A stretch of DNA of 64,000 bases from Acholoe squamosa (taxonomy: Eukaryota > Annelida > Polychaeta > Phyllodocida > Polynoidae). The number at the start of each line of letters is the position of its first letter. The first letter of the stretch is position 1. The notes under the pieces were generated by a model that saw nothing but the letters and a program-made list of their open reading frames with translations, was not told the DNA's origin and did not search any database. A program made the position numbers and the translations under genes. Of the stretch, positions 1-10,570 are shown in pieces. Where the stretch lies: positions 23,819,839 through 23,883,838 of the forward strand of contig OX439050.1 in NCBI GenBank assembly GCA_949317995.1. The letters are read 5' to 3'.

Positions 1-8
1 GTAGTACA

Positions 9-251
9 ACATAGCCCGCTGAATGACGACAAAGAAAACAAAATGGCGGGTGCGAGTAGAGCACGGAATACGTATGGAGTGCATTTCTTCTTTGCTGTCA
101 CTATAGTTCAAAAAGGTAGGACATTTCTCTCTGTATACACATTAAAAATACATGTATAACAATTAATTCGACATAGCCGGTTGACGGCAAAATCCAACAT
201 GGCGGGCCCGCAATAGACCTGTTAGTCTTTCGCATTGCTGTCACTATAGTT
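9..251 (+). repeat. Pair of diverged direct repeats with ATGGCGGG core
   Basis: 9-110 and 171-251 share the order acatagcc..., an ATGGCGGG core and an end reading gctgtcactatagttc. This looks like an old tandem duplication or two copies of one repeat. No coding potential is seen. Confidence 0.55.
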
Positions 252-255
252 CCGA

Positions 256-2373
256 GTTACCTGCTATATCAATCGCTTAAATACTGGTTAAGCACTGGGA
301 TTTGAATAAGCACCGTTCTCAAATAAGTGCTGGAGGAACAGGGGCCATCAGATATATGTTAATCACTAAAACTAGATCTTGGAATAAGACTGTGTCTTGC
401 ACAACCGGGGGTAATGCTACAAATCTATAAGCGCTGAGGCGGTTGTTTGCATCAACACGGTATTAGCCCTTTAAGGACTATAATCATTGTGCTCTGATGC
501 ATCATATCCATTGTTATGTCAAGGTGAATATGGATGCCCCATAGAGAAAACACTGAGACCGCGTATTGACCCTGCCATGAAATAACCTGTGCCAATTCTG
601 CACGATGACGTCATAGGTCCATCACGCATGCACAGCCTTTTTGAAACGTAAACATTCAAGATGGCGGCGATCAGCATTTTTCGCGTTGACGACAGGTTAA
701 TTTGGGTTTATTTTGTAAGAAAATGAACATCTATGGCTGGAAACACCTTGACATAAATGTAAAGATGAACTCTAATGAGATTTCTCCTCCTGTTTCTTCA
801 CGTGAGGGTCCGAGCCGCTCTCGGGAAGAAACAGTCGGCGAAAACCCATCATCGTTCACCTATACCATTGTATTCATAAAGCACCTATGCTGCCCTGGTG
901 AGTTACTCAGGATTGATGTAATGTACCACCAATGCTGCAGCAGTCATTGTGATTAGACAAGCAAGTACTGGATGGGTGCACAATGGCGACACGCATATGA
1001 AACTAGAAGTACTATATGGCCCTTAAAAATATTAACAGTTATTCAGGTTGTTCAGATGTTGAAGCATCAGCTCTGACAGAAGTTGCATAATACAATATCG
1101 ATAGAGCTCCCTTCACGGCTATAATGGCTGCACTCATACCCAGTACAATGTACCTGTCATATGAAATGCCACACAAGCAATTCAACGAGATTTATATTTC
1201 ATTATGTCCTACCGGGGTAAAAGTTATAACACACCATTTGTCTCAGCCATTACTCCTCCTGCTTTTAATATAGAACCATTCTGGATGTATAGGGTATTTT
1301 AGCATGAGACACATCTGATTGAATTGTGGTTAGAAAAATAGTATGAAAAATGTTCATTTAAAGTTTTGAGTGCAGCTTAAAGCAGTTGTGGCCCCCCACC
1401 CATGCCTGGCTTGTGTCACCCAGATCGTTCTGGTGGTTGTGTAAAGGTAGAATGATGGGTGAAACATGGTGGTATGTAGACCTAATCTAGCATTAAAGAT
1501 ACCCACTATCAAATTTAGGTAAATCATTAAACGGGACACTGTAGCACGATTCCCTGGCAAACTTCAGCTGTTATACAGGTGAAAACACTTTTGTAGAACT
1601 TTGCATGTAAGGAGCATCTTATACATGAAAACAGACCGAATGTGCACCTCAGGCGACCTTCCTTAAATCAGGGTGTAACGTATATCTTCTTAAATATACA
1701 TATAGTGTGGAACAGTACTTAAGCTTGGGGAATGATACCAAGATGCACCTAAAGGGTTTTTCTCAAAGCCAGGGTGCGTTTTTAATACGCATATACGCCT
1801 TTTAGGTGAGTTAGGCATATACTACAGTAATGGCAAAAACTGTATCATCTGCAGGTCTCCTTAGAGACATGTAGCTTTACTTGTCCACTCACATCATATT
1901 AAGCCCATAGCTATGACATGCAATGTCTGGATTTATTTTTGAGCCGTAGGCTTAAATAGGGTGTAGATCCTATACGTGAGTGACAAACTAAACAGCATAC
2001 CTTCTTTATAAACTACATGTACAGACTGGAGGACTGGTATCATGTTACTTACAAACATCAGTCTCTGTAACCCATGTCAGTGTAGGGTCTAATTTGGGAA
2101 GTTCAAAGTTCATTTACATGGGAACAAATATCAACCTCTGCAAATGGTGTCAATCTTGAGAAGCGTAAAGTTCCCTTTAATTGGCAAATCCCCATCTTCC
2201 CCATTTAATACTTAACTGTCATGAATAAGTGCCTAAAATGTAGAAGCCATAACCTGCATAGATAGAAGTGGCACCAGGGAGAGAAAGTTTTAGGAAATAT
2301 CTTAAGAATGGTGAAAGATTTTATAGAAAAAGCAAGGGATGACACTCAGGAATCTACATGTGTATAAATAAAT
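256..2373. other. No gene recognised; unique and decayed-repeat sequence
   Basis: Besides the CRE/YY1 cluster, this stretch has a fragment of the TTAA palindromic family around 455-530 and another around 880-1030 (ccctggtgagttactcag, tggcccttaaa), plus cgtataagg-like remnants near 1675-1835. Reading frames are short and without domain signal. Confidence 0.5.
606..668 (+). promoter_or_regulatory. CRE plus YY1-type motif cluster
   Basis: A perfect cAMP-response palindrome TGACGTCA (606-613) is followed by AAGATGGCGGC (658-668), the YY1 site often found at TATA-less transcription starts and overlapping a possible ATG at 661. That ATG opens 21 codons to a stop, or a short exon up to gttaat. I cannot link it to a gene. 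Confidence 0.28.
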
Positions 2374-2577
2374 GTGACTTTGAATTCATGTATCACACTG
2401 AAGGCATCTGAGATAAAACAACCTTGCATCCCTTCACTGATGGTCTCTTCCTCTGAAATCCAGGCACATATTCACACAGCTATCTATATAGTGCGTGTAT
2501 CCTTATCCAGTGCTGAATGGAAAGTGTCAGCATCCTTAGGCAATAATTATAGGTTGTTGACATGGGTCCATTTACTA

Positions 2578-3283
2578 GGGTCAGAAGGAGCAGTCTCCAC
2601 ACTCCCCTCACATCACTCACCTCTTCAGAAGGAGCAGTCTCCACACTCCCCTTACATCACTCACCTCTTCAGAAGGAGCAGTCTGCACACTCCCCTTACA
2701 TCACTCACCTCTTCAGAAGGAGCAGTCTCCACACTCCCCTCACATCACTCACCTCTTCAGAAGGAGCAGTCTCCGCACTCCCCTCACATCACTCACCTCT
2801 TCAGAAGGAGCAGTCTCCACACTCCCCTCACATCACTCACCTCTTCAGAAGAAGCAGTCTCCACACTCCCCTCACATCACTCACCTCTTCAGAAGAAGCA
2901 GTCTCCACACTCCCCTCACATCACTCACCTCTTCAGAAGGAGCCGTCTCCACACTCCCCTCACATCACTCACCTCTTCAGAAGGAGCCGTCTCCACACTC
3001 CCCTCACTTCACTCACCTCTTCAGAAGGAGCCATCTCCACACTCCCCTTACATCACTCACCTCTTCAGAAGGAGCAGTCTCCACACTCCCCTCACTTCAC
3101 TCACCTCTTCAGAAGGAGCCATCTCCACACTCCCCTTACATCACTCACCTCTTCAGAAGGAGCAGTCTCCACACTCCCCTTACATCACTCACCTCTTCAG
3201 AAGGAGCAGTCTCCACACTCCCCTCACATCACTCACCTCTTCAGAAGGAGCCGTCTCCACACTCCCCTTACATCACCTCTTCC
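2578..3283 (+). repeat. 44-bp minisatellite, about 16 copies
   Basis: The unit runs from agaaggagcagtctcc through acactcccctcacatc to actcacctcttc and repeats head to tail with few substitutions (cag/ccg, ggag/gaag, cac/ctt). Because 44 is not a multiple of three, each frame cycles through all unit frames, and two frames stay open as 321- and 244-codon stretches. I treat those as by-products of a stop-free unit, not genes. Confidence 0.95.
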
Positions 3284-3369
3284 ACACCTACGCTGATTTA
3301 CTACTGCTGCATCCAATGTTAGGGGACATAGTGCTTTAATGCTTTATGGTCATTGGTTGTTATGATCTA

Positions 3370-3566
3370 TGACTGCAGCTCAGGAGAGTCGACTCGCCCG
3401 GGCTGCATTCATGTATCATACCAACTGTAATGGAATTGATACCCTCCCAAAGGGTCCGCATGATGCACCAATGTAGTCCTGGTGCCTAGAATCAACAAGA
3501 CTGGAGCATCATGAAGATGAAGGGATGAGTATTTCAATAGGATCATGTGGCCCTTTAAAGGGTTAA
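3370..3566 (+). mobile_element. Fragment of TTAA palindromic element family
   Basis: Contains gggctgcattcatgtatcat, gatgcaccaatg and an end reading ggccctttaaagggttaa, the same words as the better-preserved copy at 18325-18581. Boundaries are approximate. Confidence 0.45.
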
Positions 3567-4200
3567 TGTTGAGTTACATTTTCCATCACTATGAGGGAAG
3601 ATTGCTGCAGGTACAGAGGGCTGTCTAATGGAGTAGTTTAAGGGAAGCCTATTCAGTGACAACAATATTGGCAAAAACCTTTTTGGTGAGTGAAAGTATT
3701 GAAAATCTTAATGCCATGGCATTTTTTTTTTGTAATATCTGAACCCTAGGGGCAGCTCCTGTGAAGTTCACCTATCTAGTTTTCTTATTTTGGGTTATAC
3801 TTGGAAGAGCTTTGACTGTTTTTACAATCTGGGTATATCTGGTTTAGTTGTTTATTGCAGTGATTAGGTGCCATGATACTTAATCATTTGTGGTGTATCA
3901 GAAAGAGGATGAACAGAGAGCCAGTGGCCTCCTTTATGTAAACGTTTATGTAGGAGAGCAAATCTGGGTGGTAATGTTCCTGTAACACACTTGACTCTGC
4001 TGCCAAAGCCTGCAATCTGCACCCAGCATGGGTTTAGCTGTATTCAGACTGTGTCTTAAGTAGAATACATTCTTGCACACTAGGCATAACGTAGGACATA
4101 GTTCCAGTGTAGCAGATAGGGATAAAGAAATGCTATTCAATGGCTGACATTCAGGATAGGAATAAATGTTGGAAGCCTCGTAATCCTTATTTGAACCAAT
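3567..4200. other. No feature recognised
   Basis: Mostly AT-rich unique-looking sequence with short homopolymers; a 100-codon open frame on the minus strand runs into the minisatellite and has no domain features. Confidence 0.5.
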
Positions 4201-4341
4201 CCACCCACCCTCTCCAATCAGCCTCAGTACCACTTGTATGAACCCCACTCAGCCTCAGTACTAGTTGTATGAACCCAGCCCAAGCCTACCCACCCAGCCT
4301 CAGTACCACTTGCATGAACCCAGTTCCATTCATCCCCACTC
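4201..4341 (+). repeat. 31-bp minisatellite, left fragment
   Basis: About four copies of the cctcagtaccacttgtatga unit (see the main array at 6901-9040), cut off by SINE insertion at 4342. Confidence 0.85.
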
Positions 4342-4526
4342 CTGACTTCCCTAGCCCACTTAAAAGGGTCTATATCTCCTCTTTCCTATCCCCTCAGATG
4401 TATATGGTGCACATATGCGCGGGCACCAATACATTCCTCTGTGAAATTGTGTAATGTAGTTCTCACCATGAATATGACCTTAGCTGTCGAAATGGCGTTA
4501 AACATCTATTACTCACTCACTCACTC
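4342..4526 (+). mobile_element. SINE, (ACTC)n-tailed copy with 10-bp TSD
   Basis: A 185-bp element: head cttccctagcccacttaaaa, body with gtgcacatatgcgcgggcac and gaccttagctgtcgaaatgg, tail of ACTC repeats. It is flanked by atccccactc at 4332-4341 and 4527-4536, a target-site duplication made within the minisatellite. Related copies: 12159-12436 and 56639-56822. Confidence 0.85.
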
Positions 4527-4600
4527 ATCCCCACTCAGCCTCAGTACCACTTGCATGAACCCAGTTCCATTCATCCCCACTCCTGGCTTCCCTAGCCCAC
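4527..4600 (+). repeat. Minisatellite copy and head of interrupted second SINE
   Basis: 4527-4582 is a variant minisatellite unit; 4583-4600 is the 18-bp head of a second SINE (ctggcttccctagcccac), interrupted by the TTAA element and resuming at 6359. Confidence 0.75.
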
Positions 4601-5140
4601 TTAACCCTTTAAGGGCAGAGTAAAAATTATTGCTCTGGGCATGAGGACGGCCTCTGAAAAAAGTACAGTTCCTAGAGGACGAGCCCATTTCCAATTCCTA
4701 TACAAATCCTATATAATTGGCGTCAACTATAGTCGACGTTAGGCCTACCATGGTGTTGACTATAGTCGACGCTAGGTGTGTAAACGTGGCTTGTGCCTCC
4801 TCCTACCACTACCGCGTGAATGACCGATCGACCGGTGGCCTCTGCCTTCACTGGTCAGTCTCACTCTTCCCCCACCAGTGTTGTTTGGTGTGTCCCTGTA
4901 CTGTGTGTATGTGGATGGGCTGGTGCTCTGTGTGGAGTGTGGTGCCTGTGACCACCCCCCCCCCCTCTCACTGTTGCCCTAGTCAGGTGAGTCCACCCCT
5001 CTACTGGGGTGTATGTCTCCCTGCTCTCCCCCTGTTGAAGAACAGGGGTCTGTTTTTCCACATAATTCACTGTTGGGGTATTGAGGTCCGTATGGGCTTA
5101 TGAATCTTTACATCATTCACCCCTTCTGAAGGTCTCACTG

Positions 5141-5188
5141 GACCTGTAGCATCTTCACGCGGTTTCGACCCTTCTGGCGTCTCGTCAG
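5141..5188 (-). ncRNA. Hammerhead-ribozyme-like core in retroelement 3' region
   Basis: On the minus strand, CTGACGAG (5188-5181) is followed by a small stem (gac gcc agaa gg gtc), then CGAAAC (5167-5162), a hairpin (gcgt gaag atgc) and GGTC (5144-5141). CUGANGA, GAAA and a GUC cleavage triplet are the conserved hammerhead core, and Penelope-like elements are known to carry hammerheads in their terminal repeats. Stem I pairs poorly here (only CAC/GTG with a two-base offset), so activity is doubtful. Confidence 0.5.
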
Positions 5189-5428
5189 GTGGAACTGACG
5201 GAGGTACATTGTCAGCCATTGTATGTATACCACTGGTACATACGGTGTGTTGTGGTGAAACTTATGGTTTATTAAAATCTAGGATAGCTCACCTGATTTT
5301 ATAAGTGTGTATTTCTTTCATATACACGTGAGCGAGGCTCCGTATATGTCGGTGGTCATTCTGAGTAGTGTACGACTAAACACCTGTTTAATTGATGGGT
5401 TCTGATAACGTGGCTTTTCCATGGGCGA

Positions 5429-6298
5429 TTAGCCGTATTTGCCGTCCTTCGTGTTCATGCCTTGTGGGCATTTTGTGCGAAGTTTTTCTATCCATTTGTA
5501 TTCTATAAGTGCGAGGAGTCTTATCCCCTCTTCACTTTTAGGATGTCGGCTGACGAAGTCTACGATGTAGAACTTTGTATCTGCCGATCGTGCATGGTCC
5601 TTCTGATTGAAGTGCCATGCTACGTCCGTTTTTCCTGTTTGGTTGTCAATGGCCCCTATATGTTCCCCTATACGTTTTTTTATAGGGCGTTCAGTTTTGC
5701 CTACATACTGTTGGCCACATCTAGTGCATTCCAGACAGTATATGACATTCGAGCTCATACAGGTGACATTGGTTTTTGTGTGGTGTTTCCTCCCAGTTGT
5801 TTTTGAGATGATCTGGCCATTTTTGTCAATTTTTTGACATTTTTCGCAGTTGATCATTTTACATGTTTTCTTTTGCTTACACTTTTGTTGTATTGTACCG
5901 TCATTGGGACCCTCACTCTCGGCGAGTGAGTATCTCGTCGCTGCCCTGACTAGGTTGTCCTTGAGATTTTTCGGGCGTCTTTTGCCTTTAATCAGACCCC
6001 CTCGTCTGAGGAATTTTGTGGTTTTTGATTCCCCCAGAATATCCCAATTCTTTCCCACTATCTCGTCAATCATGTTGTTGCCTGGTCTATATGTGCTGAT
6101 CAGGAAGCTTGATTCAGTTTTCTCATCACTTTTCTGTTTTGGTTGTAGGAGTGCTTTCCTATCCATCTCGAGTACCTGTTTGGAGACCTCCTCTAGAAGC
6201 TCCTTTGGGTATCCTTTTTCCTCAAATTCTCTCATTTTTCTGGTGCTGTGGTAAAGGTAATCTTCCGTCTTTTGGCAAATGCGTCTCAGTCTCAACAT
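5429..6298 (-). pseudogene. Penelope-like element ORF remnant: post-RT segment and GIY-YIG endonuclease
   Basis: A 289-codon open frame. Residues 3-52 (RRICQKTEDYL...GYPKELL) match the region just downstream of the reverse transcriptase fingers/palm in Penelope-like elements. Cysteines at 140, 146, 151 and 154 form a likely zinc motif. Residues 185-270 form the GIY-YIG nuclease: VIY, then CLECTRC, QQYVGKTERP, RIGEH and the catalytic-type Glu in LIEYKWIEKL, ending CPQGMN. In the family this nuclease nicks target DNA for retrotransposition. The reverse transcriptase itself is missing, so the Met at the truncation point is not a native start and the copy cannot be autonomous. The endonuclease frame is intact, implying a fairly young insertion. 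Confidence 0.88.
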
Positions 6299-6358
6299 CT
6301 ATAGTCGACGCTAGGCCTACCATGGTGTTGACTATAGTCGATGCTAGCCCTCAATGGG

Positions 6359-6521
6359 TTAAAAGGGTCTATATCTCCTCTTTCCTATCCCCTCAGGATG
6401 TGTGTGGTGCACATATGCGCGGGCACTGACACATTCCTCTGTTAAATTATCAACCTGTGAAGCACGGGATAGCCACTTAGTGCCGCTAAAGTGCTGTAAA
6501 ACACAAATCAATCAATCAATC
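6359..6521 (+). mobile_element. SINE (second copy, resumed), (AATC)n-tailed subtype
   Basis: Continues the SINE head at 4583-4600. Its first 90 bp match the other copies (gtgcacatatgcgcgggcac), but the 3' half is different (gccacttagtgccgctaaag) and ends in AATC repeats instead of ACTC. The flank atccccaccc at 6522-6531 matches 4573-4582, giving a 10-bp target duplication. Confidence 0.8.
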
Positions 6522-6623
6522 ATCCCCACCCAGCCTCAGTACCACTTGTATGAACCCCACCCAGCCTCAGTACCACTTGTATGAACCCAGTTCTATTCAT
6601 CCCCACTCAACCCACTTACATGA

Positions 6624-6894
6624 TCTTGGTTTGTCTGGCCCTACCTATGGGACCAGGCAAATAAAAGAACACTTGCTATCCTTCGAAAAGAGTAGGGGAA
6701 TGAAGCCCCAGTAGCGGTTTTCCCCCTCAACCCTCCTCATAGATTCGGTCATTCATAGATTTGGTCACTGCTGTGTCGGGCAAGCAGCATATAAATACCT
6801 GTCCAAAAAGAAAAGAAAGGACTTAATGTCCGAGAAACCTTGAATGTCTGAGTTCCTCGATGGCCCCCGGACATAAAACTAAACAAACAAACAA
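6624..6894 (+). mobile_element. SINE-like insert with (AAAC)n tail
   Basis: A 271-bp unit inserted in the minisatellite, flanked by acatga at 6618-6623 and 6895-6900, ending aaactaaacaaacaaacaaac-like. It shares no obvious words with the other SINE here. I see no convincing tRNA A/B boxes. Confidence 0.65.
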
Positions 6895-6900
6895 ACATGA

Positions 6901-9040
6901 ACCCAGCTCCATGCCTCCCCACTCAGACTCACTACCACTTGTATGAACCCCACCCAGCCTCAGTACCACTTGTATGAACCCCACTCAGACTCAGTACCAT
7001 TTGTAAGAACCCCACTCAGACTCAGTACTACTTGTATGAACCCCACTTAGACTAAGTACCACTTGTATGAACCCCACTCAGCCTCAGTACTACTTGTATG
7101 AACCCCACTCAGACTCAGTACCACTTGTATGAACCCCACCCAGCCTCAGTACCACTTGTATGAACCCCACTCAGACTCAGTACCACTTTTATGAACCCCA
7201 CTCAGCCTCAGTACTACTTGTATGGACCCAAATTAGCCTCAGTACTACTTGTAGGAACCCCACTCAGACTCAGTACCACTTGTATGAACCCCACTCAGCC
7301 TCAGTACTACTTGTATGAACCCCACCCAGCCTCAGTACCACTTGTATGAACCCCACCCAGACTCAGTACCACTTGTATGAACCCCACCCAGCCTCAGTAC
7401 CATTTGTATAAACCCCACCCAGACTCAGTACCACTTGCATGAACTCAGTTCCATTCATCCCCACTCAGACTCAGTACCACTTGTATGAACCCCACTCAGA
7501 CTCAGTACCACTTGTTTGAACCCCACCCAGACTCAGTACTACTTGTATGAACCCCACCCAGCCTCAGTACTACGTTTATGAACCCCACTCAGACTCAGTA
7601 CTACTTGTATGAACCCCACCCAGCCTCAGTACCACTTGTATGAACCCCACCCAGCCTCAGTACCACTTGTATGAACCCCACTCAGCCTCAGTACCACTTT
7701 TATGAACCCCACTCAGCCTCAGTACTACTTGTATGGACCCCACCCAGCCTCAGTACTACTTGTATGAACCCAACTCAGCCTCAGTACCACTTTTATGAAC
7801 CCCACTCAGCCTCAGTACCACTTTTATGAACCCCACTCAGACTCAGTACCACTTGTATGAACCCCACCCAGCCTCAGTACCACTTGTATGAACCCCACTC
7901 AGCCTCAGTACCACTTTTATGAACCCCACTCAGCCTCAGTACCACTTTTATGAACCCCACTCAGCCTCAGTACTACTTGTATGGACCCAAATTAGCCTCA
8001 GTACTACTTGTAGGAACCCCACTCAGACTCAGTACCACTTGTATGAACCCCACTCAGACTCAGTACCATTTGTAAGAACCCCACTCAGCCTCAGTACCAC
8101 TTGTGTGAACCCCACCCAGCCTCAGTACCACTTGTATGAACCCCACTCAGACTCAGTACCACTTGTGTGAACCCCACTCAGACTCAGTACCACTTGTATG
8201 AACCCCACTCAGACTCAGTACTACTTGTATGGACCCTACCCAGCCTCAGTACCACTTGTATGAACCCCACTCAGCCTCAGTACCACTTGTATGAACCCCA
8301 CTCAGACTCAGTACTACTTGTATGGACCCCACCCAGCCTCAGTACCACTTGTATGAACCCCACTCAGACTCAGTACCACTTGTATGAACCCCACTCAGCC
8401 TCAGTACCACTTTTATGAACCCCACTCAGCCTCAGTACTACTTGTATGGACCCAAATTAGCCTCAGTACTACTTGTAGGAACCCCACTCAGACTCAGTAC
8501 CACTTGTATGAACCCCACTCAGACTCAGTACCATTTGTAAGAACCCCACTCAGCCTCAGTACCACCTGTATGAACCCAACCCAGCCTCAGTACCACTTGT
8601 ATGAACCCCACTCAGACTCAGTACCACTTGTGTGAACCCCACCCAGCCTCAGAACCACTTGTATGAACCCCACTCAGACACAGTACCACTTGTATGAACC
8701 CCACTTAGCCTCAGTACTACTTGTATGAACCCCACCCAGACTCAGTACCATTTGTATAAACCCCACTCAGACTCAGTACCACTTGTATGAACCCCACTCA
8801 GACTCAGTACCATTTGTATGAACCCCACTCAGACTCAGTAGCACTTGTATGAACCCCACTCAGCCTCAGTACTACTTGTATGAACCCCACTCAGACTCAG
8901 TACCACTTGTATGAACCCCACCCAGACTCAGTACCACTTGCATGAACTCAGTTCCATTCATCCCCACTCAGACTCAGTACCACTTATATGAACCCCACTC
9001 AGAACCCAGCTTCATCCCTTCCACTCAGCCTCAGTACCTC
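6901..9040 (+). repeat. 31-bp minisatellite main array, about 68 units
   Basis: The unit is ctcagcctcagtaccacttg plus tatgaacccca, with common variants (cct/act, tac/tact, atggaccc, taggaacc). A variant block signed by tatggacccaaattag recurs at 7221, 7980 and 8445; the last two are 465 bp (15 units) apart with nearly identical interiors, showing block duplication. Units with an extra 15 bp (ttccattcatccccactc) occur near 7440 and 8940. Open frames inside come from the stop-poor unit and are not genes. Confidence 0.95.
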
Positions 9041-9043
9041 TTC

Positions 9044-9246
9044 AGGGTTCCCACAGGTCAGAGAAAATAATGTGGTCACATAAAGTCAGGGAATTTCATG
9101 AAATTTGGCTGTGAGTCAGGGAAAGTCAGGTAGTATACATTTAAGGTTTAATATTGGTAAGTCATATCCCACGACATAATTTGGTCAGGAATAAATGATA
9201 ATGTTTAGTCAGGGAAAAGTCAGGGAATTTTGATCTTGTGGGAACC
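9044..9246. mobile_element. MITE with TIR GGTTCCCACA inside the minisatellite
   Basis: Ends GGGTTCCCACA (9045-9055) and TGTGGGAACC (9237-9246) are inverted copies; the interior repeats agtcagggaa several times. This looks like a hAT-type non-autonomous element; the target duplication is unclear because the site is repetitive. Confidence 0.65.
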
Positions 9247-10290
9247 ATACTGTTGTATGAACCCAGCTATCAAGTGGGCCTCAAGTGGGCCTCAGTACCA
9301 CTTGTATGAACCCAGCTTCACCCATCCCCTCAGCCAGCCTTTAGTGCCACTTCTAGGCCCTGGCCTGCTCCTGTTTGCCACAATCTGGGCGTGTTGGGAA
9401 GTAGTTAAGGCTTGTTGTGACACAGTAACCTCCTCCCTCTCTGCCTAATTGTGGTTAATTGTGCCAATCATTGCCATTAGCACCATTAGGTGGTTTATGT
9501 GAGGTAAGTGCACAGATTATCTGGGCCTGTGCTCAGGGATTATTGGATGCACAACCCGCAATCAACAAGTTGCTATTTGATGAGGGCTAATACAATAACC
9601 ATTTGGTCTTTTCAACTGCTAGAATGCATAGTCTAACCTTATACTCAAGGCACATTAATACATGAAATTCTCTATATTAAAAGGTTATGTCGTGTTGTCC
9701 CTAGCCTAGGGGAAATAGAATGTGAAGGCTATGCAGGAGGCACTATGGTATTGGAAACTGTTTCCATGCTACATTGAGCTCTATGCTTATCAAGTCAATG
9801 TTTATATTGGCTGGAGAAGTTTTAGGGCGAGTGCCACAAAAATGTACAGAAGATGTCGGCACTACAACATAAATATGAAGCAGATCTGTTGTATAAAACA
9901 AGTGCCGATTTGAATTTTGATATGGGTTAGTACAACCACCCTTTGGCATTTAACTGTAAAAATACATACGCTGACCAAAGGGAAGCAGAGTATAAATCCA
10001 TAACCCAACATTGTAATACACCCATGATCCTTTAGAATATTAATTAATTTTGGCACTTGTTGGAAACGTTCCTAGGTTCTATAAAACGGTTAATCTGAGT
10101 CCAAATGTTAGGACACTTACGACAGTAGTAGGACTGGATTCGATACCTTTTCCCCAATATCCATCTTTTCAGTTGAGTTAGAGCAGGAGTATAAAACTAC
10201 TGTAGGTAACTTTCTAACTTAGTAGGTGAATCACATTTTTTCTAGAGGGTGGCATAGGTTATACACCATGTAAAAAGTCAATATTTGTGG
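9247..10290. other. Minisatellite remnant then no recognised feature
   Basis: 9250-9325 carries two or three decayed minisatellite units; the remainder is unique-looking AT-rich sequence with short open frames lacking any domain signal. Confidence 0.5.
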
Positions 10291-10352
10291 ATCAACACGG
10301 TAAAAGGTACGCCCGCGTATCCCCTCGCAAGAGTACCTTTTACCGTGTTGAT
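10291..10352. repeat. Perfect 20-bp inverted repeat, 22-bp loop
   Basis: Arms at 10291-10310 (atcaacacggtaaaaggtac) and 10333-10352 are exact reverse complements. The loop is GC-rich (gcccgcgtatcccctcgcaa...). The pairing stops abruptly on both sides. Confidence 0.9.
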
Positions 10353-10570
10353 GGATAAATGTATGTACATATATACAGGGAGGATGCCTGGCGTGTCCCA
10401 TACGTGTACAGCATACCAGGTTCTGTCTGTCAGTTTATGTTCATGAATATCTTGTACATCTACACTAACTTGCTATCACATGGTCACTTGGCAGGATTGG
10501 ACTACAATATTCCACCATTAAAAAACCGATCTGGCATTACAACATTCCTTTATTGTCTACTCGACAGCAC

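Larger units (their letters stand above)
4774..6298 (-). mobile_element. 5'-truncated Penelope-like retroelement
   Basis: The segment holds the minus-strand GIY-YIG ORF (5429-6298) and a 3' region of about 650 bp with a hammerhead-like core. The 5' end is cut just after where the reverse transcriptase domain would finish. About 49 bp of the host TTAA element (ctatagtcgacg...cgctag) occurs on both sides (about 4732-4772 and 6299-6347), consistent with a long target duplication or an adjoining host repeat. Confidence 0.75.
4601..6362. mobile_element. TTAA-flanked TIR element split by a retroelement
   Basis: TTAA at 4601-4604 and 6359-6362 flank matching ends CCCTTTAAGGGC and GCCCTCAATGGG (inverted, about 10 of 12 bases alike). 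The host SINE reads gcccacTTAAaaggg at the empty site, as the intact copy around 4360 shows, so the insertion and its 4-bp TTAA duplication are directly visible. TTAA duplication is typical of piggyBac- and Kolobok-type transposons. No transposase is present; the interior is occupied by a Penelope-like fragment. Confidence 0.8.

Noticed and set aside
2374-3339. 321-codon open frame
   Set aside because: Entirely the translation of the 44-bp minisatellite plus unrelated flanks; all three frames are similarly open.
5462-6254. Plus-strand frames of 76-134 codons
   Set aside because: They are antisense shadows of the minus-strand GIY-YIG ORF.
7919-8635. Repeated 83-codon frames of NPTQPQYHLYEPH type
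   Set aside because: Products of the 31-bp minisatellite; periodicity explains openness and similarity.
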